Shown one piece after another: positions 25,077 to 35,618 of a DNA stretch of 64,000 nt. Made by a program: the position numbers and the translations under genes. Below the pieces are notes generated by a model, which saw nothing but the letters and a program-made list of their open reading frames with translations, was not told the origin of the DNA and did no database searches. Every line of letters starts with the position of its first letter. Positions within the stretch are counted from its first letter, which is position 1. The stretch is from Deltaproteobacteria bacterium (lineage in GTDB: Bacteria > Myxococcota_A > Polyangia > DRWM01 > JAAZOP01): assembly GCA_016218765.1 (NCBI GenBank), contig JACRCZ010000147.1, forward strand, positions 62,001 through 126,000. The letters run 5' to 3'.

Positions 25077-27908
25077 CTAGCGAGTGGAGCGCGAGGTCGT
25101 ATCGCTGATCACGGTGTTGAGCGGGGTGACCGAGCAGGTGTCGGGGCCGCTCCAGTAGACGTCGACGACGCGCCACATGTCGCGCGCGCCGCTGCCGCCG
25201 TTGGCGCAGACGGAGCGCGTGTAGGTGCCCACCGGGGTGTAGCTGATGTCGCCGCAGTAGACACGCACCGTGGCGGTGCGGCAGCCGCTCGCCGCGTAAT
25301 GGTGGACGCCGACGCGGTACGTGTTGCCGACGACGGGGGAATCGATGTTGATGTTCTCCGGGCCGTCGCCGGGGATGTCGTCGTAGTCCAGGCGCGGGTC
25401 GTCGAGCGTGCCGGCCGCGTCCCAGGACGGCCGGGTGTTGGCGTAGTAGCAGTCGTACGGCGACGAGAACCACGAGGGTGCGCTGGGGTGCAGCAGGTGC
25501 AGGTCGACGTCGCCGGCGATGTCCCAGACCAGCTCGACCCGCAGGCCCAGGCCCGTGACGCGGACCTCGACCGTGCAGCTCGCCGTCCGCCCGCCGCTGT
25601 CGGTGACGGTGTACCGCAGCATGTAGACGCCGGCGATGTCGGCGCGGAAGCTGGTGGAGGCGCAGATGGCGCAGCCGAAGGTGTAGATCATCCCGGCGGG
25701 GCCGGAGATGACCTCCCAGCGGCGCGAGACGATGTCGCCGTCGGGATCGCCGTCGGACGCGGTCAGCGTGATGGTCGCGCGGGCCACCATCGTGACCGGG
25801 GACGTCGGGCAAATCGTCCAGGGTGGTCCCGAACATCCCTCGTCGACCGAGCCGTCGCAGTCCTCGTCGCGCCCCGTGCCGCACGCCTCCGTCCCGGGAA
25901 GACGCTCGCCCGAGCACGCGCCCCAGGTGGAGCCGGAACCGGGGATCTCGACGCAGACCTGGGTGCCGTCGCGGCACTCGCCGACCAGACGCGTGGCCGG
26001 CGGACCGGAGTAGCACGAGCGTGTCGAGCCGGGGGTGCAGGTGCATCCCTCGTCGGTGCCGTAGTCGCAGTCGTTGTCGAGGCCGTCCGCGCAGGCCTCG
26101 ATTCCGGGCAGGACCTCGCCCGCGCAGGCCGTCCAGGTGCTGCCGCCGCCCGGGATGGTGACGCAGCTTTGCGAGCCCTGGCGGCAGACGCCGACGCCGG
26201 CCGTGCCGGCCGGGCCGGAGTAGCACGAGCGGGTCGCGCCCGGCGTGCAGGCGCACAGCTCGTCGCGCGTGCCGTCGCAGTCGTTGTCGATGGAGTCGCC
26301 GCAGACCTCCGTCGTCGGGACGACTTCGCCCGAGCACGAGCCCCACGAGGCGGTCCCGCCGCTGCCGCTCACGCAGGTCTGGGTCCCGTTGCGGCACGGA
26401 CCGACGCCCGCGGTGCCGGCCGGGCCGGAGTAGCAGGAGCGGGTCGCGCCGGGCGAGCAGGTGCAGCCTTCATCGATGGCCGCGTCGCAGTCGTTGTCGA
26501 TCGCGTCGCAGATCTCCGTGTCCGGACCGTGCCAGCCGGTGCAGGCGGTCCAGGTGGAGGTCGTGGAGCCGGTGTCCCACAAGCACTCGCGGCGTCCATC
26601 GATGCAGGTGCCGACGCCTCGCGTGCCGGCCGGCCCGGGGTAGCAGGCCTCCTCGGCCAGCGGCGGGCACGCGCAGTCCGCATCCGGCTCGCCGTCGCAG
26701 TCGTTGTCCAATCCGTCGCAGACGTCGGGCGCGGGGAGCACGCTGCCCGTGCAGGGGCCCCACTCGGTGCCGCCGCCGGAGGTCGCGACGCAGGTCTGGC
26801 CACCCGGCAGGCACGTGCCCTCGCCCTCCGTTCCGGCCGGACCCGTGTAGCAGCTCCGGACGTCGTCGAGCGCGCAGCCGCAGCCTTCGTCGGTCAGCGC
26901 GTCGCAGTCGTCGTCGATGCCGTTGCCGCACAGCTCGAATCCCGGACCCGTCCAGCCCAGGCACAGGCCCCAGCCGGAGAGGGCGCCGCCGGGGTCGACC
27001 ACGCAGTCCTGGTCGCCGTCGGAGCAGGTCCCGCGGCCCCGCGTGTCCGCCGGACCGTCGTAGCAGCCCCGGGTCGTGCCGGGCGGGCACTCGCAACCCT
27101 GATCCACGGCGCCGTCGCAGTCGTTGTCCACCCCGTCGCACAGATCGATTCCCGGCAGCGTCTGTCCGCGGCAATCGCCCCACTCGGTGCCCCCCTCCGC
27201 CGTCTCCTGGCAGTACTGGTTGCCTGCCGTGCAGGTGCCGACGCCGTCGGTGCCGGCCGGGCCGGTGTAGCACGAGCGGCGGTCGCCGGCATCGCAGACG
27301 CAGCCTTCGTCGGCCGTGCCGTCGCAGTCGTTGTCCGTCCCGTCGCCGCAGGCTTCGCTGCCCGGCAGGACCGAGCCGGTGCACTCGCCCCAGGCGCCGA
27401 ACTCGCCCACGGCGATGCAGGTCTGCGAGCCCATGGCGCAGATGCCGACCCCCGCCGCGGGCTCGGGCCCGACGTAGCACGGCTGGACCTCGCCGATGGC
27501 GCACGAGCAGCCCTCGTCGGCCGTGGTGTCCCCGTCGTTGTCGATGCCGTCGCCGCAGCGCTCCTCGCCCGGCGTCCACTCCGCCGGCGCGTCGTCCGCG
27601 TCGGCGCCCGTGTCGGCGTCGCCGTCGCCGCCCTCGGGGTCCGCGTCGGCGTCGCCGTCGGCCACGGCGTCCGGATCCCCGTCGATCGTGCCGTCGGGGA
27701 CGGGGGCGTCGGCGTCGCCGCCGGGAACGTCCCAGCCCTCGCCCGTGCCGTCGTAGAAGAAACAGGTGCCGTCGACGCAGATGCCGCCTGGGCAGTCCGC
27801 GTTGCCCGAGCATCGGGTGTCGTCGCCGGACGTGTCCGCGCCGGAGCCGCAGCCGGCCAGGGCCAGCGCCGTACCCGCGAGCACGATACAGAACACCCTC
27901 TGCCGCAT
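25077..27908 (-). CDS. Giant MopE-like lipoprotein with PKD-like and YfaP/jelly-roll-like C-terminus
   Basis: The 943-residue protein has lipobox LAGC (Cys20) and an Asp-rich linker. Nine modules of about 70 residues follow, each with RSCYxGPxGT, GxCxxGxQxC, WGxCxG and a DNDCDGxxDExC loop. After the modules come a PKD/Ig-like domain (ASDGDPDGDIVSRRW, about residues 700-770) and a final domain starting ELVWDIAGDVDLHLLHP, typical of YfaP-like surface domains in myxobacteria. It is probably an outer-surface protein stabilised by calcium. The ATG has a GGAGGCGAGG site. Closest relatives in this window are 18196-20607 and 3908-6943. Confidence 0.8.
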   Translation of the reverse strand: MRQRVFCIVLAGTALALAGCGSGADTSGDDTRCSGNADCPGGICVDGTCFFYDGTGEGWDVPGGDADAPVPDGTIDGDPDAVADGDADADPEGGDGDADTGADADDAPAEWTPGEERCGDGIDNDGDTTADEGCSCAIGEVQPCYVGPEPAAGVGICAMGSQTCIAVGEFGAWGECTGSVLPGSEACGDGTDNDCDGTADEGCVCDAGDRRSCYTGPAGTDGVGTCTAGNQYCQETAEGGTEWGDCRGQTLPGIDLCDGVDNDCDGAVDQGCECPPGTTRGCYDGPADTRGRGTCSDGDQDCVVDPGGALSGWGLCLGWTGPGFELCGNGIDDDCDALTDEGCGCALDDVRSCYTGPAGTEGEGTCLPGGQTCVATSGGGTEWGPCTGSVLPAPDVCDGLDNDCDGEPDADCACPPLAEEACYPGPAGTRGVGTCIDGRRECLWDTGSTTSTWTACTGWHGPDTEICDAIDNDCDAAIDEGCTCSPGATRSCYSGPAGTAGVGPCRNGTQTCVSGSGGTASWGSCSGEVVPTTEVCGDSIDNDCDGTRDELCACTPGATRSCYSGPAGTAGVGVCRQGSQSCVTIPGGGSTWTACAGEVLPGIEACADGLDNDCDYGTDEGCTCTPGSTRSCYSGPPATRLVGECRDGTQVCVEIPGSGSTWGACSGERLPGTEACGTGRDEDCDGSVDEGCSGPPWTICPTSPVTMVARATITLTASDGDPDGDIVSRRWEVISGPAGMIYTFGCAICASTSFRADIAGVYMLRYTVTDSGGRTASCTVEVRVTGLGLRVELVWDIAGDVDLHLLHPSAPSWFSSPYDCYYANTRPSWDAAGTLDDPRLDYDDIPGDGPENINIDSPVVGNTYRVGVHHYAASGCRTATVRVYCGDISYTPVGTYTRSVCANGGSGARDMWRVVDVYWSGPDTCSVTPLNTVISDTTSRSTR

Positions 27909-27990
27909 GGCCTCGCCTCCACCCACCGCGCCGCGAGTCGAAACCGGCGCCAACGTTATTCTGACGGGGAGGGGTCGGTGGGTCAAGCGG

Positions 27991-28030
27991 AAGTGCGGGA
28001 AGGGCGGGAAGTGCGGGAAGGGCGGGGACG
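27991..28030. repeat. GGAAGTGCGGGAAGGGC tandem repeat
   Basis: Two to three units of GAAGTGCGGGAAGGGCGG lie in the divergent region upstream of the PEGA-kinase gene. It is the complement of the family at 22261-22335. Confidence 0.8.
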
Positions 28031-28164
28031 GCGGGCAGGGGACATCGATCAACGGGCTCGATCGTAAGAATGCGGCCCGTGTGCGGTTCGTCTGAGCGAG
28101 CCATGATCCGTTTGACCGGGCGTCGGCGATGGGTCATGATGCCGGGCGAGCGGGAGGCGAGAGC

Positions 28165-30309
<2,145 letters not shown>

Positions 30310-30364
30310 GCGTCCGCCGCGACCGATGGGGCACATGGCGGCCGCGCCGCCGGGAGGTAGACCG

Positions 30365-31453
30365 ATGCGTTCCTTCGCAGTCCTGGTCCTGGGATCCGCC
30401 GTGGCCCTGGCCACGCCGGCCGTGACGGCGCAGACCGAGGAGGAGTTCGAGATCGCCCGCCAGGCGTACATGACGGGCCAGCAGCTCTTCGGCGAAGGCC
30501 GCTTCCAGGAGGCCGCCGCAGCCTTCCAGCAGTCGTACGACATCGTGCAGTTCGCCGACACCCTGTTCAACCTCGCGGCATGCCACGAGGCCATCGGGAA
30601 CGTCGACCAGGCGCGGGCCGAGTACCAGGCGCTCGTCGCCTCGCCCGACGTGCCGGATGACTTGCGTGCGCAGGCGCAGGAGTCCCTGGCGCGCATCGGC
30701 ACCGCTCCCGGCCCCGGTCCCGGTCCTGGCCCCGGTCCCGGCCCTGGCCCTGGTCCCGGCCCCGGTCCTGGTCCCGGCCCCGGCCCCGCGCCGGCTCCCG
30801 CCACGCTCTCGCGCCGCGGCGTCACGACGATCTGGGACGTCGTCGACCGCGAGCAGCCGCACCGCGGCCCCGCCGGCTACCTCTTCGTCGGCGGCGGCGG
30901 ACCGGTGGGCGGCGGCCAGTACGCCGAGGGCTCGCCCGGCGTCGGCGGCGGCGGCGGCTTCCTCTGGCGCGTCATCCCCAACCTGTCGGTCCTGGGGGAG
31001 GTCGGTTTCGTCCTCCCCGACATCGACTACTTCGACTCCACGATGGGCACGTCCTCGCGCTCGACGTTCTTCATCGATCTCGTGTTCGGCCTGCGCTACC
31101 ACATCCTGGGCAACGGGTTCTGGGATCCCTGGGTCGACCTCGCGGCGGGCTGGGCCCGCTGGGGCGGCGCCGCCAACCCGAGCTCCAGCTCGGACAGCTC
31201 GTATGACGCGGGGCTCGTGCGCGTCGCCACCGGTCTCGACCTCTTCGTGACCCAGTTCATCGCCCTCGGGGGCCGCGTCGATTTCGGCGTCCCGATCTGG
31301 TACCAGTCCGATCCCGCGGATTGCAGCTCGGACATGTGCTACACGGGCTACACTTCCGCGGGGACGTCCATCAACCAGCCGGTTGCCCGCGAGGAACTCC
31401 CCTTCTTCTGGGGCTTCACCGTCAGCGGCACGGTCTACTTCACGGCGATCTAG
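30365..31453 (+). CDS. TPR-containing outer-membrane barrel protein with Gly-Pro linker
   Basis: The 362-residue protein has a cleavable signal peptide (ending VTAQTEEE), a TPR-like helical region (residues 25-115), a linker of about a dozen Gly-Pro repeats and a C-terminal domain of beta-strands with alternating hydrophobic residues and a final Phe-Thr-Ala-Ile. This suggests a periplasmic scaffold tied to an outer-membrane beta-barrel. It lies 55 bases after the PEGA-kinase gene behind a GGGAGG site, so the two are probably co-transcribed. The function is unknown. Confidence 0.72.
   Translation: MRSFAVLVLGSAVALATPAVTAQTEEEFEIARQAYMTGQQLFGEGRFQEAAAAFQQSYDIVQFADTLFNLAACHEAIGNVDQARAEYQALVASPDVPDDLRAQAQESLARIGTAPGPGPGPGPGPGPGPGPGPGPGPGPGPAPAPATLSRRGVTTIWDVVDREQPHRGPAGYLFVGGGGPVGGGQYAEGSPGVGGGGGFLWRVIPNLSVLGEVGFVLPDIDYFDSTMGTSSRSTFFIDLVFGLRYHILGNGFWDPWVDLAAGWARWGGAANPSSSSDSSYDAGLVRVATGLDLFVTQFIALGGRVDFGVPIWYQSDPADCSSDMCYTGYTSAGTSINQPVAREELPFFWGFTVSGTVYFTAI
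30706..30790 (+). repeat. CCCGGTCCCGGC-type repeat encoding (Gly-Pro)n
   Basis: Six-base GGCCCC/GGTCCC units form a run of about 80 bases in the frame of the TPR-barrel gene. The units vary at third positions, so it is an old or selected linker, and in-frame change in length is possible. Confidence 0.9.
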
Positions 31454-33409
31454 TTACGGCGTCCCGTCCGTCGGCACGGGACGGCCGTCGTGCACGACGG
31501 CGGTGCGGACGGCGCGGCGCGCCTCGCCGTCGGCGCCGAAGCCCGAGAAGGGCGCCGCCGTCGCCGCGGACTCCACCGTGCCCAGCGCCCGGCACAACGC
31601 GGGGCGGTTCGTCGCCCCCAGGTCGATCAGCGTCGCGGCGATCCGCGCGGCGTCGTGGGCGAAGGCGTCCAGCGAGGACGGGCCGGACGGGTAGCGCGCG
31701 ACGAACGCCGTCTCGAATGCCGAGCGCTCCGCCGGCGCTGACGCCGCCACGAAGCCCACCGCCGCCACCGCCCCCTCGACGTAGCGCTTCGCCTCGCCCA
31801 GCGCCGCCGGATCGGCGGCGGCGGACGGCAGCAGGTACAGCGCCTCGCGACGCGGCCCGCCGGGCGCCTGCGACGTCGCATCGTGCGGCGCCGGCTGCGG
31901 CCAGAGATCCTCGTAGGCCAGCGCCGGGGCGATCAAGGCCACCCGCGTCGCCGAGTCGGCGAAGACGATGACGTCCGGATGCGCCCGCCGGACGTCCCGC
32001 GCCAGCTCCAGGAACTCCGTCTGCGCGTCGGTGTAGGACGGGACGTCGACCAGCTCCCCGCCGCGCCGGTCGACCTCCTCCGCCACCGCCTGCGCGATCA
32101 GCTCCCCGTACCGGCCCTCGCCCCGCAGCACCGCGAAACGGTGCCCGCGGGCGTGCGCCCACGCGTAGTCCACCAGCGCCGCGACCTCGGCCCCGAACGT
32201 CGGGTAGTCGCGGAACAGGCACGACGCCGCGTCGGAGACGTCCCGCTGGCCGTTGAGCGAGATGAGCGGCACGCCGAGTGACGCCGCTTCCTGGGCCGCC
32301 GCCTGCGCGACCCGCGCCTCGACCGGTCCGACGATGGCGATGGCGCGCGAGTCCCGGACCAGCTCCGCCACGGCCTCCCGCGTCGTCGCCTCGTCGCCCC
32401 CCGTGTCCCGCGCCTCGATCACGAACCGGTCGCCGTACGGCGCGAGCGCGATCTCCACGGCCGCCAGCACGCGCTGGCCGATCGCGGCCGAGCCGCCGCT
32501 GGTCGGGACGAGCACCCCGATCCGCCCGGCGTCGACGTCGGCCACCGTGGCGATGCGCTCGCGCAGGCCCCGGACCCACGTCTCGCCCGGACACGTCGCG
32601 TCCACGCGTTCGAGGACCGAGCCGGCCGCGACGAGGTCGCCGGCGGCGAGCGCCGTCTCGGCACGCCGCCGCGCCACCGCGGGCCACAGCGGCGACGCCG
32701 CGTCGACCGCCGCCATCAGCGACTGGACCTCCAACTCGGTCAGCGCCGAGGGATCGTCGAGCACGGCGATCGCCTCGTCCCGCCATCCGCGAGCCTCGGC
32801 CGGCTCGCACAGCGGCAGGAGCTCCGCGACGTGGCGCACGAACGCCTCGCGCATGCCGAGCGCGCGATCGAGGCGGATCTGGAACGACAGGCGGAGCGTC
32901 TCGATCAGCGCGTCGCCGGGCAGCAGCGTCAGGCCTTCCAGCCGCTGCGCGGCAGCACGCCGCTCGTCCTCGCCCGACGCGGCGAGCGTCCCGTCCGCCT
33001 CGGACGAGAGCAGCTCGACCAGCTCGGAGTAGCCCGGCACGTACTTGGCCTGTCCGCCCCCGACCTCGGCCAGCCGCGCCCGCGCCTCGTCCCAGCGCTC
33101 TTCCGCCACGGCGACGCGCGCGAGGACGAGCCGCGCGGCGTCCGCGGCCTCCGGGTCGGCGGGAGCCGCGAGGGCCTCGGTCGCCGCACCCGCGGCCTCG
33201 GCCAGCCGACCGGCGTCGTAGGCCGAGAGCGCGAGGTCGAGCGGCGTCGGTCCGGGCGGGACGCCGATCGCGGCGTCGGTCGCGAGCGGTCCGACCGCGG
33301 CATCGGCTTGGGCGCCCAGCGCGGATGCAGGGCCCTGGACGGCGCCCGGGCCGCAGGCCACGGCGGCGAGGACGGGGAGCAACACGGGAAACCGGCGAGG
33401 TTTGCGCAT
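31454..33409 (-). CDS. LppC/PBP-activator-like lipoprotein
   Basis: The 651-residue protein has lipobox VAC (Cys19), a helical N-terminal half with TPR-like repeats, and a C-terminal half with the periplasmic binding-protein fold: RIGVLVPTSGGSAAIGQRVL, AIVGPVEARVAQAAAQ, VPLISLNGQ and VIVFADSATRVALIAPAL. This resembles LpoA/LppC and ABC-type ligand-binding proteins. LpoA-type proteins activate penicillin-binding proteins from the outer membrane; that role is inferred. Its stop directly abuts that of the convergent TPR-barrel gene. The start at 33409 has only a weak ribosome binding site. Confidence 0.78.
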   Translation of the reverse strand: MRKPRRFPVLLPVLAAVACGPGAVQGPASALGAQADAAVGPLATDAAIGVPPGPTPLDLALSAYDAGRLAEAAGAATEALAAPADPEAADAARLVLARVAVAEERWDEARARLAEVGGGQAKYVPGYSELVELLSSEADGTLAASGEDERRAAAQRLEGLTLLPGDALIETLRLSFQIRLDRALGMREAFVRHVAELLPLCEPAEARGWRDEAIAVLDDPSALTELEVQSLMAAVDAASPLWPAVARRRAETALAAGDLVAAGSVLERVDATCPGETWVRGLRERIATVADVDAGRIGVLVPTSGGSAAIGQRVLAAVEIALAPYGDRFVIEARDTGGDEATTREAVAELVRDSRAIAIVGPVEARVAQAAAQEAASLGVPLISLNGQRDVSDAASCLFRDYPTFGAEVAALVDYAWAHARGHRFAVLRGEGRYGELIAQAVAEEVDRRGGELVDVPSYTDAQTEFLELARDVRRAHPDVIVFADSATRVALIAPALAYEDLWPQPAPHDATSQAPGGPRREALYLLPSAAADPAALGEAKRYVEGAVAAVGFVAASAPAERSAFETAFVARYPSGPSSLDAFAHDAARIAATLIDLGATNRPALCRALGTVESAATAAPFSGFGADGEARRAVRTAVVHDGRPVPTDGTP

Positions 33410-33461
33410 GGTTGCGGGAATATACGTTCGGCGTCGCCGGAGCTTCAACTTTGCGGCGGGC

Positions 33462-33830
33462 TCAGGGCGAGTAGGTCGCGCCCGAATCGTCGTTCTCGCG
33501 GACCAGGATGCGGGCGACGCGGGCGGGGGAGTCGGCGAGCTTCTCCGCAAGACGCTCGAAGACCCAGCGGGCCAGGTTCTCCGCGCTGGGGTTGACGGCG
33601 TCGAAAGGCGGCGTGGCGTTGAGGTCGTGGTGGTCCAGCGTCGCGAGGATCTCGCGCAGCCGCGTGCGGAGCGCCTTGAAGTCGTATCCGATGCCGATGG
33701 CGTCGAGCTGCTCGCAGCGGACGACGGCGACGACCTTCCAATTGTGGCCATGGACGTTCTCGCACGGCTGCCCGTAGCCGCAGAGGCGATGCGCCGCGGA
33801 GAACGACGACGAGACTTCCAGCTCCCACAT
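33462..33830 (-). CDS. queD: 6-pyruvoyl-tetrahydropterin synthase family, QueD-like
   Basis: The 122-residue protein has the zinc and catalytic motifs of the family: FSAAHRL, CENVHGHNWKV with the catalytic Cys and two His, and DHHDLN. QueD makes 6-carboxy-tetrahydropterin from dihydroneopterin triphosphate in queuosine synthesis. The Cys-Glu-Asn-x-His-Gly-His pattern fits QueD better than the animal PTPS type. A GTG directly before the ATG is an alternative start. It lies eight bases after the ThyX-like gene on the same strand. The other queuosine genes are absent from the window. Confidence 0.85.
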   Translation of the reverse strand: MWELEVSSSFSAAHRLCGYGQPCENVHGHNWKVVAVVRCEQLDAIGIGYDFKALRTRLREILATLDHHDLNATPPFDAVNPSAENLARWVFERLAEKLADSPARVARILVRENDDSGATYSP

Positions 33831-33838
33831 CACGGACC

Positions 33839-35347
33839 TCACGCGCGCAGCGCGGAGCGGGCCTCCGCGAAGGCGTCCTTGCCGCAGGCCAGCGCCGACG
33901 TCGCCGGCGCGGCCCGACAGGCCAGCGCGGTGATCGCGGCGGTGACGTTGCGGATGTCCCACTGCGCGTGCTTGTCCATCCGCAGCCGGGCCATGTGGTG
34001 GATCTCGCGCAGGTCGATCACCGCCAGCGCCCGCCGGCGGTGGGCGTTGCACAGCACGTACTCCGCGGCGCGCGGGGCGACGGCCGCCAGCCGGCCGAAC
34101 GCGTCGGCGGTGCGGTGCGCCAACGTCCGCAGTCCGTCCTCCAGCCCCGCCTCGCGGACGGCGTCCGGCACCGTGATCCCCAGACCCGGGTCGTACGGCT
34201 GCGCCGCGAGCGTCATCATCCGGTGCCGTTTGAGCTGCCCGAAACACGCGGCCGACAGCACGATCTCGAAGGTGAACGAGGCCGCCTCGAACTCCCGCGG
34301 CAAGGCGTCGAACTCCGACAGCTCGGCCAGCGCGTCGCGCACGAAGCCCCGCCGCTCGCCGGGCGACATGACCTTCGCTCGCGCGGAACAATCCGCGTAC
34401 GGCAGCCCGGAGCCCGAGTGCAGGAGCGCGGCGAGCACCGCGGCGTCGGGGTCGGCGGGGCCTCCGAGCAGCGTGACGTCGCCCTCGGTCCAACCCACGG
34501 ACGCGGCCGCGGGCCGCGCGGAGGCCATCGCCTCCCGCGCCAGCCGCTCGATCGTCGCCCGCCCGCGGGCGACGAAGGCGTCCGAGACGTCCCGGCCGAA
34601 CGCCTCGCGGAACCGCTCCGGGTCGGACAGGATGATCAACGACGGCGCGACCTCGGACGCCGCCTCGAACAGTCCGCGCGACAGCGCCCGCACCTCGGCC
34701 AAAGGGTGGTGCCGCAGCTTGCGCACCACGTGCTCGATGTTGCGCGCGTTGCCGGAGAACCCGAGCTGCGTCTCGGTGGCCAGTCCGAGCGCGTAGCGCG
34801 CGTCCTCCTTGGCCCAACCCTCGACGGTCTCCGCGCCGGTCTTCGTCCCCAGCATGTCCGGGTTGCGCCTGCGCTGCAGCTCGAGCAGCTTCTCGAACGC
34901 GCGGCGGTAGAACGCGATCTGCTCCCCCGCCGTCGTCTCGAACAGCTCCCGCTCCGCGGGTCCGAACTCCTCCGGCACGACGTGCTCGCCGCCGAACGTG
35001 ACGTAGCGCTGGGACTTCTCGGTGTAGGAGCAGAGGCGGGCGTCCTCCAGCGCCTCCAGCGCCAGGCGGGAGACGCCGAGGATGTCGAAGTTGAGCTGCA
35101 CGTGCTCGGCGACCGAGTGGTGGCCCATGCGGAAGACGATGGTGCGATTGGACTTGCGCGACGCGGGCACGTCGCGCCGCGCCTGCGCCCGCAGCTCCGG
35201 GATGGGCTCGGGGAAGCGGCTGATCCGCGCGTAGGCGGCCGAAATCGTCTCCGGAGTCGGGTCGACGTCGGCCGGGAGGTCGCCGCGCCGCAGCGCCAGC
35301 ACGAACTCGCGGTCCAGGGTGTGCCCGGCCAGGATGACCTTCAGCAT
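33839..35347 (-). CDS. Tandem-domain ThyX-like protein
   Basis: The 502-residue protein is about twice a single ThyX. The N-terminal half has HHSVAEHVQLNFDILGVSR followed by DARLCSYTEKSQRY (residues 102-115), aligning to the ThyX motif RHRxxSxNExSxRY with RHR replaced by DAR. The C-terminal half has RHRMMTLAAQPYDPG (about residues 373-387): RHR is kept but the later Ser and Arg are lost. ThyX makes dTMP from dUMP with FAD and methylene-tetrahydrofolate. Here each half keeps part of the motif, so activity would need both. The start is the ATG of MLKVILAGHTL. Confidence 0.75.
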   Translation of the reverse strand: MLKVILAGHTLDREFVLALRRGDLPADVDPTPETISAAYARISRFPEPIPELRAQARRDVPASRKSNRTIVFRMGHHSVAEHVQLNFDILGVSRLALEALEDARLCSYTEKSQRYVTFGGEHVVPEEFGPAERELFETTAGEQIAFYRRAFEKLLELQRRRNPDMLGTKTGAETVEGWAKEDARYALGLATETQLGFSGNARNIEHVVRKLRHHPLAEVRALSRGLFEAASEVAPSLIILSDPERFREAFGRDVSDAFVARGRATIERLAREAMASARPAAASVGWTEGDVTLLGGPADPDAAVLAALLHSGSGLPYADCSARAKVMSPGERRGFVRDALAELSEFDALPREFEAASFTFEIVLSAACFGQLKRHRMMTLAAQPYDPGLGITVPDAVREAGLEDGLRTLAHRTADAFGRLAAVAPRAAEYVLCNAHRRRALAVIDLREIHHMARLRMDKHAQWDIRNVTAAITALACRAAPATSALACGKDAFAEARSALRA

Positions 35348-35416
35348 CGCGCCTCCCCGCCGCGGGCCCCGGCCGCGGCGGTCCGTTCGTAGGGCGGGCG
35401 ACGTGGCGGGTCAAGC

Positions 35417-35470
35417 AGTGCGGGAAGAGCGGAGGAGTGCGGGAAGAGCGGAGGAGTGGGTTGAAGGGAG
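35417..35470. repeat. AGTGCGGGAAGAGCGGAGG tandem repeat
   Basis: Two to three units lie in the 271-base gap between the divergent ThyX-like and OLD nuclease genes. It is the same family as 27991-28030, and both are preceded by GGGTCAAGC or GGTCAAGC. Confidence 0.8.
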
Positions 35471-35618
35471 GAGGGGGTCGATCGGAGGAGTTGTTGGTTG
35501 GGGTGGGGGGAGGGTGCGGCGCGATTGGAGAAGCCGGGGCGTCGTGGTAGGGATCGCAGGGAGCGTCGGGCGAAGGGCCTCCGTCGGATGGGGGACGCGT
35601 TCGGACCAGGGAGGATCC

